From Corynebacterium sp. (GTDB lineage Bacteria; Actinomycetota; Actinomycetes; Mycobacteriales; Mycobacteriaceae), in NCBI RefSeq assembly GCF_030152825.1, contig NZ_JASLIP010000020.1:1-24354 (forward strand): 24,354 nucleotides of DNA, given 5' to 3'. The translations under genes were made by a program, and so were the position numbers. Position 1 is the first letter of the stretch. Every line of letters starts with the position of its first letter. The notes below the pieces were generated by a model that did no database searches, was not told the DNA's origin, and worked only from the letters and a program-made list of their open reading frames with translations. Shown here piece after piece: positions 14,199-20,347 of the stretch.

Positions 14199-15719
14199 AT
14201 GGAGAGCAATATGGGTGGAATGTCTTTCGACGATGGCGCAGAACTCCTGCCGCCACCACCGGAGGAGGACCACGCCCCGCACCCGGATAGCGGTGGGGGT
14301 GCGTGGAGCTCCGCCGCGCCTGCCCGCAATAACTTCGGATCCGGCCAGCGCCGATCCGGGCGTTCGGGTGGACGTCGTGAAGAATTCCAGGACCTGGGCC
14401 GCGAGATGCCACAGAACGTCGCGGCGGAGCAGGGCGTGCTCGGCGGCATGCTGATGAACAAGGACGCCATCAGCGAGGTCGTCGAGGTCCTCGTCATGGA
14501 CGACTTCTACCGTCCCGCCCACCAGACGATCTTCGACGTCATCGTCCGCCTCTATGGCGAGGGCAAGGAGGTCGACCCGGTCATCGTCGCCGGGCGCCTG
14601 GACCGGGATGGCAAGCTCGAGCAGATCGGCGGCGCGCCGTACCTGCAGTCCATCATGTCCAAGACCCCGACCAGTGCGAACGTGGGTTACTACGCCAACC
14701 TGGTCAAGGAGAAGGCCACGCTGCGCCGCCTCGTGACCGCAGGTACCCGCATCGTGCAGCTGGGCTACTCCGGCATCGAGGGTGCCGAGGTGGAGTCCGT
14801 GGTGGACAACGCCCAGCAGGAGATGTTCGCGCTGACGAACTCCGCGACCAGTGAGGACTACGAGGTCTTCGAGCGCCTGCTGGACCCGACCCTGGATGAG
14901 ATCGACGAGCTGGAGTCCCAGGGCGGCACCGCCAAGGGAATCGCCACCGGCTTCCAGGATCTGGACGACCTCACCAATGGCCTGCACGGCGGGCAGATGA
15001 TCATCGTCGCGGCTCGCCCTGGTGTGGGTAAGTCCACCCTGGCGCTGGACTTCATGCGTTCGGCCTCCATCCGCCAGAACAAGGCCTCCGTGCTTTTCAG
15101 CCTGGAGATGAGTAAGTCCGAAGTCATGATGCGCATCCTCTCCGCCGAGGCGGAGGTGCACCTCTCCGCGATGCGTGGCGGCAAGATGGAGGAGGACGAC
15201 TGGGAGCGGCTGACCCGCCGCATCGGGGAGATCGACAAGTCCCCGATCTTCATCGATGATTCCCCGAATCTCACGATGATGGAGATCCGCGCGAAGGCGC
15301 GCCGCCTGAAGCAGCAGCACGATATCGCGCTGATCGTGGTGGACTACCTGCAGCTCATGAGCTCGGGCAAGAAGGTCGAGTCCCGTCAGCAGGAGGTCTC
15401 CGAGTTCTCCCGCCAGCTGAAGCTGCTGGCCAAGGAGGTGGACGTCCCGGTCGTGGCGATCTCCCAGCTGAACCGTGGTGTGGAGAGCCGTGGCGACGAC
15501 GCCCTGCCGCGCATCTCCGACCTGCGTGAGTCCGGCTCGCTGGAGCAGGACGCCGACATGGTCATGCTGATCAACCGCCCGGATAGCGCAAACCGCGATC
15601 ACGAGCGCGCCGGCGAGGCGGACATCATCCTCGCGAAGCACCGTGGTGGCCCGATCGGCACCGTGGTGGTGGCCCACCAGCTGCAGTACTCGAAGTTCTC
15701 CGAGTACCGCGCGGGCTAG
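14199..15719 (+). CDS. dnaB: Replicative DNA helicase
   Basis: A 506-residue hexameric helicase that unwinds DNA at the replication fork. Residues 1-60 are a Pro/Gly/Ser-rich extension. The DnaB N-terminal domain covers about 68-170 (MPQNVAAEQGVLGGML...). The RecA-like C-terminal domain begins near 245. Its Walker A is ARPGVGKST at 272-280. Walker B is LIVVDYLQLM, followed by VVAISQLNRGVESR and DLRESGSLEQDADMVMLINR. No intein interrupts it, unlike the M. tuberculosis gene. The start is ATG 14199, with GGAGG 4 nt upstream. A large DnaA-box cluster lies 140-440 bp before the start, suggesting that DnaA governs its expression or that the site has a replication role. It converges with rosR, leaving 13 bp between the stops. 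Confidence 0.97.
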   Translation: MESNMGGMSFDDGAELLPPPPEEDHAPHPDSGGGAWSSAAPARNNFGSGQRRSGRSGGRREEFQDLGREMPQNVAAEQGVLGGMLMNKDAISEVVEVLVMDDFYRPAHQTIFDVIVRLYGEGKEVDPVIVAGRLDRDGKLEQIGGAPYLQSIMSKTPTSANVGYYANLVKEKATLRRLVTAGTRIVQLGYSGIEGAEVESVVDNAQQEMFALTNSATSEDYEVFERLLDPTLDEIDELESQGGTAKGIATGFQDLDDLTNGLHGGQMIIVAARPGVGKSTLALDFMRSASIRQNKASVLFSLEMSKSEVMMRILSAEAEVHLSAMRGGKMEEDDWERLTRRIGEIDKSPIFIDDSPNLTMMEIRAKARRLKQQHDIALIVVDYLQLMSSGKKVESRQQEVSEFSRQLKLLAKEVDVPVVAISQLNRGVESRGDDALPRISDLRESGSLEQDADMVMLINRPDSANRDHERAGEADIILAKHRGGPIGTVVVAHQLQYSKFSEYRAG

Positions 15720-15732
15720 TTCTTCTTAGTTC

Positions 15733-16374
15733 TTAGTTCCGCGCCTTGCCGCGCCCGCGCTTGGTGGCCAGGGCTGCGGCGATGCGCTCCTCCTGGTCCG
15801 CGACCTGCGGCTCGATGTGGGCGAGCACGTCCCGGAAGGCGGCGAGCTGCTCTGCGCTCAGCCCGTCGAACATCATGTGGCGTACGGCCTCGACGTGTCC
15901 GGGTGCTGCGGCGGTGATGGCCTCCAGCCCCTGCTCCTCGAGGATCACGAAGGCGCCGCGGCCGTCGTTATCGCAGGACTCGCGGCGGACAAGCCCGCGC
16001 TTGGCCATGCGGGTGATTTGGTGGGACAGGCGCGAGCGCTCCCACTTGATGGCCTCGGCGAGCGCCACGACGCGCTGCCGGTGATCCGGCGATTCGGACA
16101 GGTAGACCAATACCTCGTAGTCGGCCAGCGAAATGGTGCTGTCGAGCTGCAGTTCGCGGCTGAGCGCATTGGTGATGCGGGCGCCGAGGTCCAGCCATTG
16201 GCGCCAGACCTGCTGTTCCTCGTCGGTCAGCCAGCGCACGTCCTGCGCTGGGTTCTGGTGTGCCTGCTGGGTGTCGGGCTGTGCCGTGCCGTCCTTCGGA
16301 TTGTGCTTCGCTCCCAGGGCCGCCGGTGTTTCCGCGCCGTCCCAGGGCGTCAGCTGTGAACTATTCCTGGTCAT
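15733..16374 (-). CDS. rosR: RosR-like redox-sensing MarR regulator
   Basis: A 213-residue winged-helix regulator. Residues 1-45 are a polar extension of no clear fold. The MarR domain follows (DVRWLTDEEQQVWRQWLDL to about 195), with the DNA-binding part VVALAEAIKWERSRLSHQITRMAKRGLVRRE and the wing CDNDGRGAFVILEEQG. The only cysteine is Cys134, at the start of the wing. C. glutamicum RosR is a MarR protein that loses DNA binding on oxidation of a cysteine, represses itself and controls a polyisoprenoid-binding (YceI) protein gene. All three points fit here: a single wing cysteine, a divergent yceI gene, and a site matching 15 of 18 positions of the RosR consensus between them. The start at ATG 16374 lacks a clear Shine-Dalgarno. 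The name rests on this context. Confidence 0.75.
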   Translation of the reverse strand: MTRNSSQLTPWDGAETPAALGAKHNPKDGTAQPDTQQAHQNPAQDVRWLTDEEQQVWRQWLDLGARITNALSRELQLDSTISLADYEVLVYLSESPDHRQRVVALAEAIKWERSRLSHQITRMAKRGLVRRESCDNDGRGAFVILEEQGLEAITAAAPGHVEAVRHMMFDGLSAEQLAAFRDVLAHIEPQVADQEERIAAALATKRGRGKARN

Positions 16375-16402
16375 GATGCATTCATTTAAACATATTTCTA
16401 AG

Positions 16403-16434
16403 TGGTTGACGTGTCACGTACATGGGTCTATGGT
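16403..16434 (+). promoter_or_regulatory. yceI promoter with overlapping RosR-type operator
   Basis: The -35 TTGACG (16406-16411) and -10 TATGGT (16429-16434) are 17 nt apart and face yceI. The segment 16403-16420 matches the C. glutamicum RosR consensus as I recall it (TTGTTGAYRYRTCAACWA) at 15 of 18 positions, including the whole TTGAYRYRTCA core. It covers the -35, so a bound repressor would block transcription. It also lies 29-46 bp upstream of the rosR start, allowing autoregulation. Confidence 0.65.
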
Positions 16435-16521
16435 TGAGATCAACGCCAGGTCGGAGCCTGGCGTCCTCAAAAAATCACCACGGCGGAACAACGCAGCCGC
16501 CGCAAGGAAAGGCAGCACAAC

Positions 16522-17070
16522 ATGACCAAGTCCGTGAACGACTACGCAGGTACCTACAACATCGACGCATCCCACTCCGAGATCGGCTTCACCGCCCGCC
16601 ACGCGATGGTGACCAAGGTTCGCGGTAACTTCGGCGAGTTCACCGGCTCCGCTAGCACCAAGGAGAACCTCGAGGACGCGGCGATCAACGTCGAGATCGA
16701 CGTCGCCTCCATCGACACCGGCAACGCCGACCGCGATGGTCACCTGCGCACCTCCGACTTCTTCGAGGTGGATAAGTTCCCGAAGATCACCTTTACCTCC
16801 ACCGCAGTCGAGGCCAACGGCGAGGACGGCCTGAAGGTCACCGGCGACCTGACCATCAAGGACGTCACCAAGTCCGTCATCATCGACTTCGACTTCAACG
16901 GCGAGGTCATCGACCCGTGGGGCATGTCCCGCATCGGCTTCGAGGGCTCAACCACCATCAACCGCAAGGACTTCGGCCTGACCTGGCAGACCGCTCTCGA
17001 CGGCGGCGGTGTCCTGGTCTCCGAGAAGATCACCCTGAGCTTCGACGTCTCCGCGGTCAAGGAGGCCTAA
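16522..17070 (+). CDS. YceI-family polyisoprenoid-binding-type protein
   Basis: A 182-residue protein of the lipocalin-like YceI family, which binds long isoprenoids such as quinones in a beta-barrel. Recognisable parts are YNIDASHSEIGFTARHAMVTKVRGNFGEFTG at the N-terminus, then DGHLRTSDFFEVDKFPKITFTS, GDLTIKDVTKSV and the end DPWGMSRIGFEGSTTINRKDFGLTW. There is no signal peptide, so it is cytoplasmic, unlike E. coli YceI. AAGGAAAGG precedes ATG 16522. The promoter about 90 bp upstream carries a RosR-type operator, so it is probably induced by oxidative stress. A short terminator-like hairpin begins 7 nt past the stop. Confidence 0.93.
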   Translation: MTKSVNDYAGTYNIDASHSEIGFTARHAMVTKVRGNFGEFTGSASTKENLEDAAINVEIDVASIDTGNADRDGHLRTSDFFEVDKFPKITFTSTAVEANGEDGLKVTGDLTIKDVTKSVIIDFDFNGEVIDPWGMSRIGFEGSTTINRKDFGLTWQTALDGGGVLVSEKITLSFDVSAVKEA

Positions 17071-17076
17071 GCGCCC

Positions 17077-17101
17077 AGGCGGTGGTAGCCGCCGCCTCTT
17101 T
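17077..17101 (+). terminator. Terminator-like hairpin after yceI
   Basis: GGCGG (17078-17082) pairs with CCGCC (17089-17093) over a 6-nt loop, with TCTTT close behind. The stem is short and moderately convincing. Confidence 0.45.
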
Positions 17102-17108
17102 GCCTGAG

Positions 17109-17194
17109 ACTCGCCCCGCCAGCCTGTGCCCTCTCGCGGCACAGCGGTTCACTGCAGCGCAGTGAGCTGTACAGCTGGCCGTGGGGCGAGTTTT
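17109..17194 (+). ncRNA. Branched RNA fold ending in TTTT, upstream of crcB
   Basis: The outer stem ACTCGCCCC (17109-17117) with GGGGCGAGT (17183-17191) is 9 bp and perfect. It continues as CCAGC (17119-17123) with GCTGG (17174-17178). Inside are two exact hairpins: CTGTGCC/GGCACAG (17124-17130 and 17138-17144) and TCACTGC/GCAGTGA (17149-17155 and 17159-17165). This is a three-way junction closed by a GC-rich stem and followed by TTTT. It could be the true yceI terminator, or a regulated leader or attenuator before the fluoride channel genes. It does not match the known fluoride riboswitch as I know it. Confidence 0.5.
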
Positions 17195-17213
17195 CGCGTT
17201 TCTGGGGTGGCGG

Positions 17214-17219
17214 TACGCT
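17214..17219 (+). promoter_or_regulatory. -10 box for leaderless crcB
   Basis: TACGCT is followed by 7 nt and GTG 17227. TTTTCG at 17191-17196, with a 17-nt spacer, may be the -35; it coincides with the T-run of the RNA fold just upstream. Confidence 0.5.
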
Positions 17220-17226
17220 GAACAGC

Positions 17227-17736
17227 GTGATTGGCGCTCTGCTCGTGTTCACCGGCGGCCTGCTCGGCACCCTGGCCCGCTGGTTGCTCACCGATGCGCT
17301 CAGCGGCGGGGGTGGATTGGCCGGGCAGTGGGGCCTGCTGGTCGCGAATGTGCTCGGCGCGGGGCTGCTGGGTTTTGTCGGCGCGCTTTTTCAGGATCCT
17401 GGTGCGACCACCGAGCCTGACCTCCCCACACTGCCCGGCTGCTTCTTCGCGGGGCGTGAGAAACTCCTGCTCGGCACCGGTTTCTGCGGGGCGTTCACCA
17501 GTTACTCTGCTCTCGCGGGCGCGGTCGCTTTTATTAACGACGACGCCGGCGCCATTGCCGTCCTCGGCTACTTCGCGGCCACGATCGTGCTGGGCGTGTG
17601 CGCGGCTGCGGCCGGCATCGCTGCCGGCCGTGCCGCCAGCCAGCGCGGGGGTGCGCCTTCCCAGTCCGCCGAGCAGGGTGCGGGCCAGCGGCCCGGCGGG
17701 CAGCCGGACCAGGGCGACCTCGGGGGTGACGCGTGA
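17227..17736 (+). CDS. crcB: Fluoride channel subunit FluC/CrcB, first copy
   Basis: A 169-residue membrane protein with four helices (about 3-22, 33-55, 77-100, 108-130) that exports fluoride as an antiparallel dimer. Family motifs are GGLLGTLARWLLTD, VANVLGAGLLG with the helix-2 Asn, and GTGFCGAFTSYSALAG in the broken third helix. The usual TTFSTF-type signature reads TSYSAL here, so aromatic residues of the fluoride path are altered relative to the second copy. The loop between helices 2 and 3 is longer than usual, and the C-terminus has about 35 hydrophilic Gly/Gln-rich residues. It starts at GTG 17227, apparently leaderless. It overlaps the next crcB by one base, typical of Gram-positive paired FluC subunits that form heterodimers. 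Confidence 0.9.
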   Translation: MIGALLVFTGGLLGTLARWLLTDALSGGGGLAGQWGLLVANVLGAGLLGFVGALFQDPGATTEPDLPTLPGCFFAGREKLLLGTGFCGAFTSYSALAGAVAFINDDAGAIAVLGYFAATIVLGVCAAAAGIAAGRAASQRGGAPSQSAEQGAGQRPGGQPDQGDLGGDA

Positions 17737-18206
17737 TGGCGAGCTATGGCGCAGGCGCGGTGATTTTCATGGCCATCGCCGGTGGGCTGGGCGCGCTCGC
17801 CCGCTGGGGTGCGGACACCTGGCTGAAACGCTACGTGCCCCCGCTGGCGAGCCTGGCGGTGATCAATACCCTCGGCAGCCTCCTGCTCGGCCTGCTTATG
17901 GGCGCAACGGCCGGTGCAGGGGAGGGGCCTGATGCGCTCGGCGAGCTCTCGCTGGGGCGGATCTCGGTGAGCGGAGCCGCGGCGGTTCTGGTGCTGGGGA
18001 CCGGCTTCCTGGGCGGCTTCACCACCTTCTCTACCGTGGCGGTCGGCCTGGTCACGGATCTCCTCGCACCGCCTGAGGCTGCCGATCCTGCTGCGTCACC
18101 GCGCTCCACGCTCCGCCGCTACGCCGTGGCCGCTCTGGTAGCCGTGGGCATGCTCGGGGTGGCCTGCGCGACCTGGGGGCTAGGTTTCGCCCTGACGTCG
18201 TCATAA
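17736..18206 (+). CDS. crcB: Fluoride channel subunit FluC/CrcB, second copy
   Basis: A 156-residue four-helix membrane protein. It keeps the canonical motifs: GGLGALARWGAD, VINTLGSLLLG, and GTGFLGGFTTFSTVAVG in helix 3. The Phe residues of TTFST and the helix-2 Asn fit a working fluoride path. The ATG at 17736 overlaps the TGA of the first copy (TGATG), implying translational coupling and equal production of the two subunits. A GTG one codon upstream is an alternative start. Together with the first copy it probably makes a heterodimeric channel that lowers cytoplasmic fluoride. No fluoride riboswitch was recognised upstream. Confidence 0.93.
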   Translation: MASYGAGAVIFMAIAGGLGALARWGADTWLKRYVPPLASLAVINTLGSLLLGLLMGATAGAGEGPDALGELSLGRISVSGAAAVLVLGTGFLGGFTTFSTVAVGLVTDLLAPPEAADPAASPRSTLRRYAVAALVAVGMLGVACATWGLGFALTSS

Positions 18207-18281
18207 CAAGAAGACACCGCGTCCCGGGGGCGGAAACGGGGAAGGGGAAGGGTGACCCGCGGGCGTGTCTGCCCGGGGGCG

Positions 18282-18287
18282 TAGGGT
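18282..18287 (+). promoter_or_regulatory. -10 box for leaderless ABC ATPase gene
   Basis: TAGGGT is followed by 8 nt and ATG 18296. The GAGG directly before the ATG is too close to act as a ribosome binding site. Confidence 0.5.
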
Positions 18288-18295
18288 TATGAGGC

Positions 18296-19111
18296 ATGGA
18301 TCACAGCGACGCGAACACTGCAGGTACGGGGGAGCGACCGGTGGCGATCTCCATCTCGGGGGTAGCCGTGACCCGCAATGGCAAGGACCTCATCTCCGGG
18401 ATTGATCTTAAGGTTCCCGCGGGCACGCACTGGTCGATCCTCGGACCCAACGGGGCGGGGAAGACGACCATGCTCAAGCTGATGGGGGCGCAGTCCTTCC
18501 CCACGACCGGGACGGTCGAGATCCTCGGCGAGCAGATGGGGAAGGTCAACACACTGGATCTGCGCAAACGCATCGGTCACGTGGACCCGCGGAAGAACCT
18601 GGGGGACATCACGGCCTATGAGGCGGTGCTTTCCGGGGCGTCCGGGTCGAATGGCTACGTGCAGCGCTTCGACTACACCGAGGAGATGAAGCAGCGCACC
18701 AGCGAGTTGTTGGATCTGGTGGGAATGGGCAACCGCACCGATCGGCGCTGGCCGCAGATGAGCCAGGGGGAGCGGGCGCGCACGCTGATCGCCCGGGCCC
18801 TGGTGACGCAGCCGGAGTTGCTGCTCTTGGACGAGCCCTCGACGGGGCTGGATCTGCCGGGGCGGGAGACGCTGCTGCACGTCGTGGACCGGCTGCGCGA
18901 GGCCCGGCCGGAGGTGGCGACGGTGCTGATCACGCACCACGTGGAGGAGATCGCGGCGTCCACCACGGACGTGCTGCTGATGAAGGACGGGCGCATCCTC
19001 TCCAGCGGGCCGGTCGACGAGGCGCTGACTGCCGAGAAGCTCGGGGAGCTCTACGACATGGACGTCGAGCTGCACCGGGTGGGCGGCCGCTGGTTCGCCT
19101 TCCAGGGCTAG
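18296..19111 (+). CDS. Solo ABC-type ATPase, YlmA/ModF-like
   Basis: A 271-residue cytoplasmic ATPase. Walker A is GPNGAGKTT at 50-58, the signature is MSQGE at 155-159 (a variant of LSGGQ), Walker B is LLLLDEP at 175-181 and the switch histidine lies in ITHH near 214-215. The segment DPRKNLGDITAYEAVLSG is like that of YlmA-type ATPases, often annotated as molybdate or iron-siderophore ATPases. No permease or binding-protein gene adjoins it: the neighbours are crcB upstream and a convergent DUF4442 gene. It may pair with a permease encoded elsewhere or have a non-transport role. Start ATG 18296 has a TAGGGT box 8 nt before it and no usable Shine-Dalgarno. The substrate is unknown. Confidence 0.88.
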   Translation: MDHSDANTAGTGERPVAISISGVAVTRNGKDLISGIDLKVPAGTHWSILGPNGAGKTTMLKLMGAQSFPTTGTVEILGEQMGKVNTLDLRKRIGHVDPRKNLGDITAYEAVLSGASGSNGYVQRFDYTEEMKQRTSELLDLVGMGNRTDRRWPQMSQGERARTLIARALVTQPELLLLDEPSTGLDLPGRETLLHVVDRLREARPEVATVLITHHVEEIAASTTDVLLMKDGRILSSGPVDEALTAEKLGELYDMDVELHRVGGRWFAFQG

Positions 19112-19192
19112 CGGGCTGCCCTGGGGGTGGCGTGGACTGAGGGCTAGGCCCGCTGGTTGGCGGTGAGGGGGTTCGCCTGCGGTGGGCCGCGC

Positions 19193-19705
19193 CTACTTCT
19201 TGGCGGTGACCCAGATCTTGATCTCCGCGTAGGTGGATTCCACGCCGGCGGAATCTTCGAAGTGGATCTTCACCGGGACTTCCTGGCCACCGGACTCGCG
19301 AGTGATGGTGGAGAAGTCCGGCAGCTCGGCGGTCGCGGTGGCGGTCAGCCGGCCCGTGGTCTTCTTCAGATACTTCGCTTCCATGCCCATCGGCAGCCAG
19401 CGGTGGGTGTTCGGCACGGAGGCCTCGGCGAGCATGCCCATCGCGACCTCAGCGAGGTTGCAGGCAGCAATGGCGTGGAAGGTGCCGATGTGGTTTTGAA
19501 CCAGCCACCACTTCGGCGCGGTGACCTGGCAGTAACCCGGGCGCAGATCCTTGACATACGGCAGCACGGTGAGGAAGTACGGGGCCTTGAAGGCAGCGAA
19601 TACGGAGAACAGGCGGTTGCCGGCCGGCTTCTTGGCCAGCTTCTTCCAGGCCTTATAGGTGGCAGACGGGGCTGCTTCAGCGAAAGATGCGTTCGGAATG
19701 CTCAT
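19193..19705 (-). CDS. DUF4442 hotdog-fold protein, possible thioesterase
   Basis: A 170-residue protein starting MSIPNASFAEAAPSATYKAWKKLAKKPAGNR (split here only by reading). The central helix region HIGTFHAIAACNLAEVAMGML is the hotdog motif of DUF4442/PaaI-like acyl-CoA thioesterases, with the conserved N/H-x-x-G-T-x-H-x-x-A pattern. Later parts are YLKKTTGRLTATATAEL and the end TYAEIKIWVTAKK. I start it at ATG 19705 because a TACTTT box lies 7 nt upstream; the earlier in-frame codons would lie within the promoter. It is divergent from thioredoxin and convergent with the ABC ATPase gene. Its substrate is unknown; a role in acyl-CoA or lipid turnover is inferred from the fold. Confidence 0.85.
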   Translation of the reverse strand: MSIPNASFAEAAPSATYKAWKKLAKKPAGNRLFSVFAAFKAPYFLTVLPYVKDLRPGYCQVTAPKWWLVQNHIGTFHAIAACNLAEVAMGMLAEASVPNTHRWLPMGMEAKYLKKTTGRLTATATAELPDFSTITRESGGQEVPVKIHFEDSAGVESTYAEIKIWVTAKK

Positions 19706-19712
19706 AAAAAAC

Positions 19713-19718
19713 AAAGTA
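19713..19718 (-). promoter_or_regulatory. -10 box for leaderless DUF4442 gene
   Basis: Minus-strand TACTTT followed by GTTTTTT and ATG 19705. No Shine-Dalgarno is present. Confidence 0.5.
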
Positions 19719-19767
19719 ACTCATGTTTTGTGTGCTGACCCTGGAATAAAGCAAACTGCACCCAACG

Positions 19768-19796
19768 TTGCACGGGGCAGAAGGAAACGATATAAA
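19768..19796 (+). promoter_or_regulatory. Promoter of the thioredoxin gene
   Basis: TTGCAC (19768-19773) and TATAAA (19791-19796) are 17 nt apart. The leader of about 55 nt contains GCGGACAC twice (19810-19817 and 19823-19830), a possible direct-repeat binding site. Confidence 0.5.
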
Positions 19797-19856
19797 TTCG
19801 CCGCGCCGGGCGGACACCCCGAGCGGACACAACGTAATCAGCGAAAGGGATAACAC

Positions 19857-20237
19857 ATGGCTACGAAGGAAATCACTGGCGAGAACTTCCAGGAGGCCGT
19901 CGGCAAGGAGGGCATCGTCCTGCTGGACTTCTGGGCAGAGTGGTGCGGCCCATGCAAGCGCTTCGGCCCGATCTTCGAGGCCACCTCCGAGGAACACCCG
20001 GAGGTCACCTTCGGCAAGGTGGACACCGAGGCTAACCAGGAGCTCGCCGCAGCCCTGCAGATCCAGTCCATCCCGACGATCATGATGTTCCGCGACGGTG
20101 TCCTGCTGGCCCGCGAGGCCGGCATGCTGCCGAAGGAGGCCCTCAACGACCTCATCTCCCAGGCTGAGAAGCTGGACATGGACGAGGTCCGCAAGCAGGT
20201 CCAGGAGCAGCAGGCTGAGGCTCAGCAGGAGGGCTAA
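19857..20237 (+). CDS. Thioredoxin
   Basis: A 126-residue thioredoxin with the active site WCGPC at 29-33, the preceding strand VLLDFWAE, and the cis-proline loop SIPTIMMF (Pro73). It reduces protein disulfides in the cytoplasm using thioredoxin reductase. The C-terminal 25 residues or so (EVRKQVQEQQAEAQQEG) are a charged Gln/Glu-rich extension beyond the normal fold of about 105 residues. GAAAGGG lies at a good distance before ATG 19857. It has its own promoter and a terminator follows, so it appears monocistronic. No thioredoxin reductase gene is in the window, so this is probably a secondary thioredoxin; the main one usually sits with trxB. Confidence 0.94.
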   Translation: MATKEITGENFQEAVGKEGIVLLDFWAEWCGPCKRFGPIFEATSEEHPEVTFGKVDTEANQELAAALQIQSIPTIMMFRDGVLLAREAGMLPKEALNDLISQAEKLDMDEVRKQVQEQQAEAQQEG

Positions 20238-20258
20238 GCGCCCGCCTTTCCGCACTGA

Positions 20259-20280
20259 GGCCCGCGCTGCGACGCGGGTC
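20259..20280 (+). terminator. Terminator after thioredoxin gene
   Basis: GGCCCGCG (20259-20266) pairs with CGCGGGTC (20273-20280), one G-T pair, over a 6-nt loop, then TTGCGC. Confidence 0.6.
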
Positions 20281-20347
20281 TTGCGCGGTCATGGGGAGCC
20301 ATTCGTGTCTACTCTGGGGCGCACGACCTACTAGAGGAGCGATACTT

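Noticed and set aside
14199..15719. An intein in dnaB, as in M. tuberculosis
   Set aside because: The helicase domain is continuous and of normal length; no splicing motifs are present.
17077..17125. Fluoride riboswitch before crcB, suggested by GGCGGTGG...CCGCC and CCTGAGACTC, which faintly recall conserved crcB-motif segments
   Set aside because: The AAACGC-type core is missing, and no downstream segment pairs with the hairpin loop to form the required pseudoknot. A covariance search with the crcB motif would settle it.
17109..17191. A tRNA-like cloverleaf
   Set aside because: The outer stem is 9 bp, there is no anticodon arm of the right size, no T-arm consensus and no CCA end.
19110..19154. 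Terminator from AGCGGGC/GCCCGCT after the ABC ATPase gene
   Set aside because: The arms are only 7 bp and more than 30 nt apart with no T-run, so the support is too weak.
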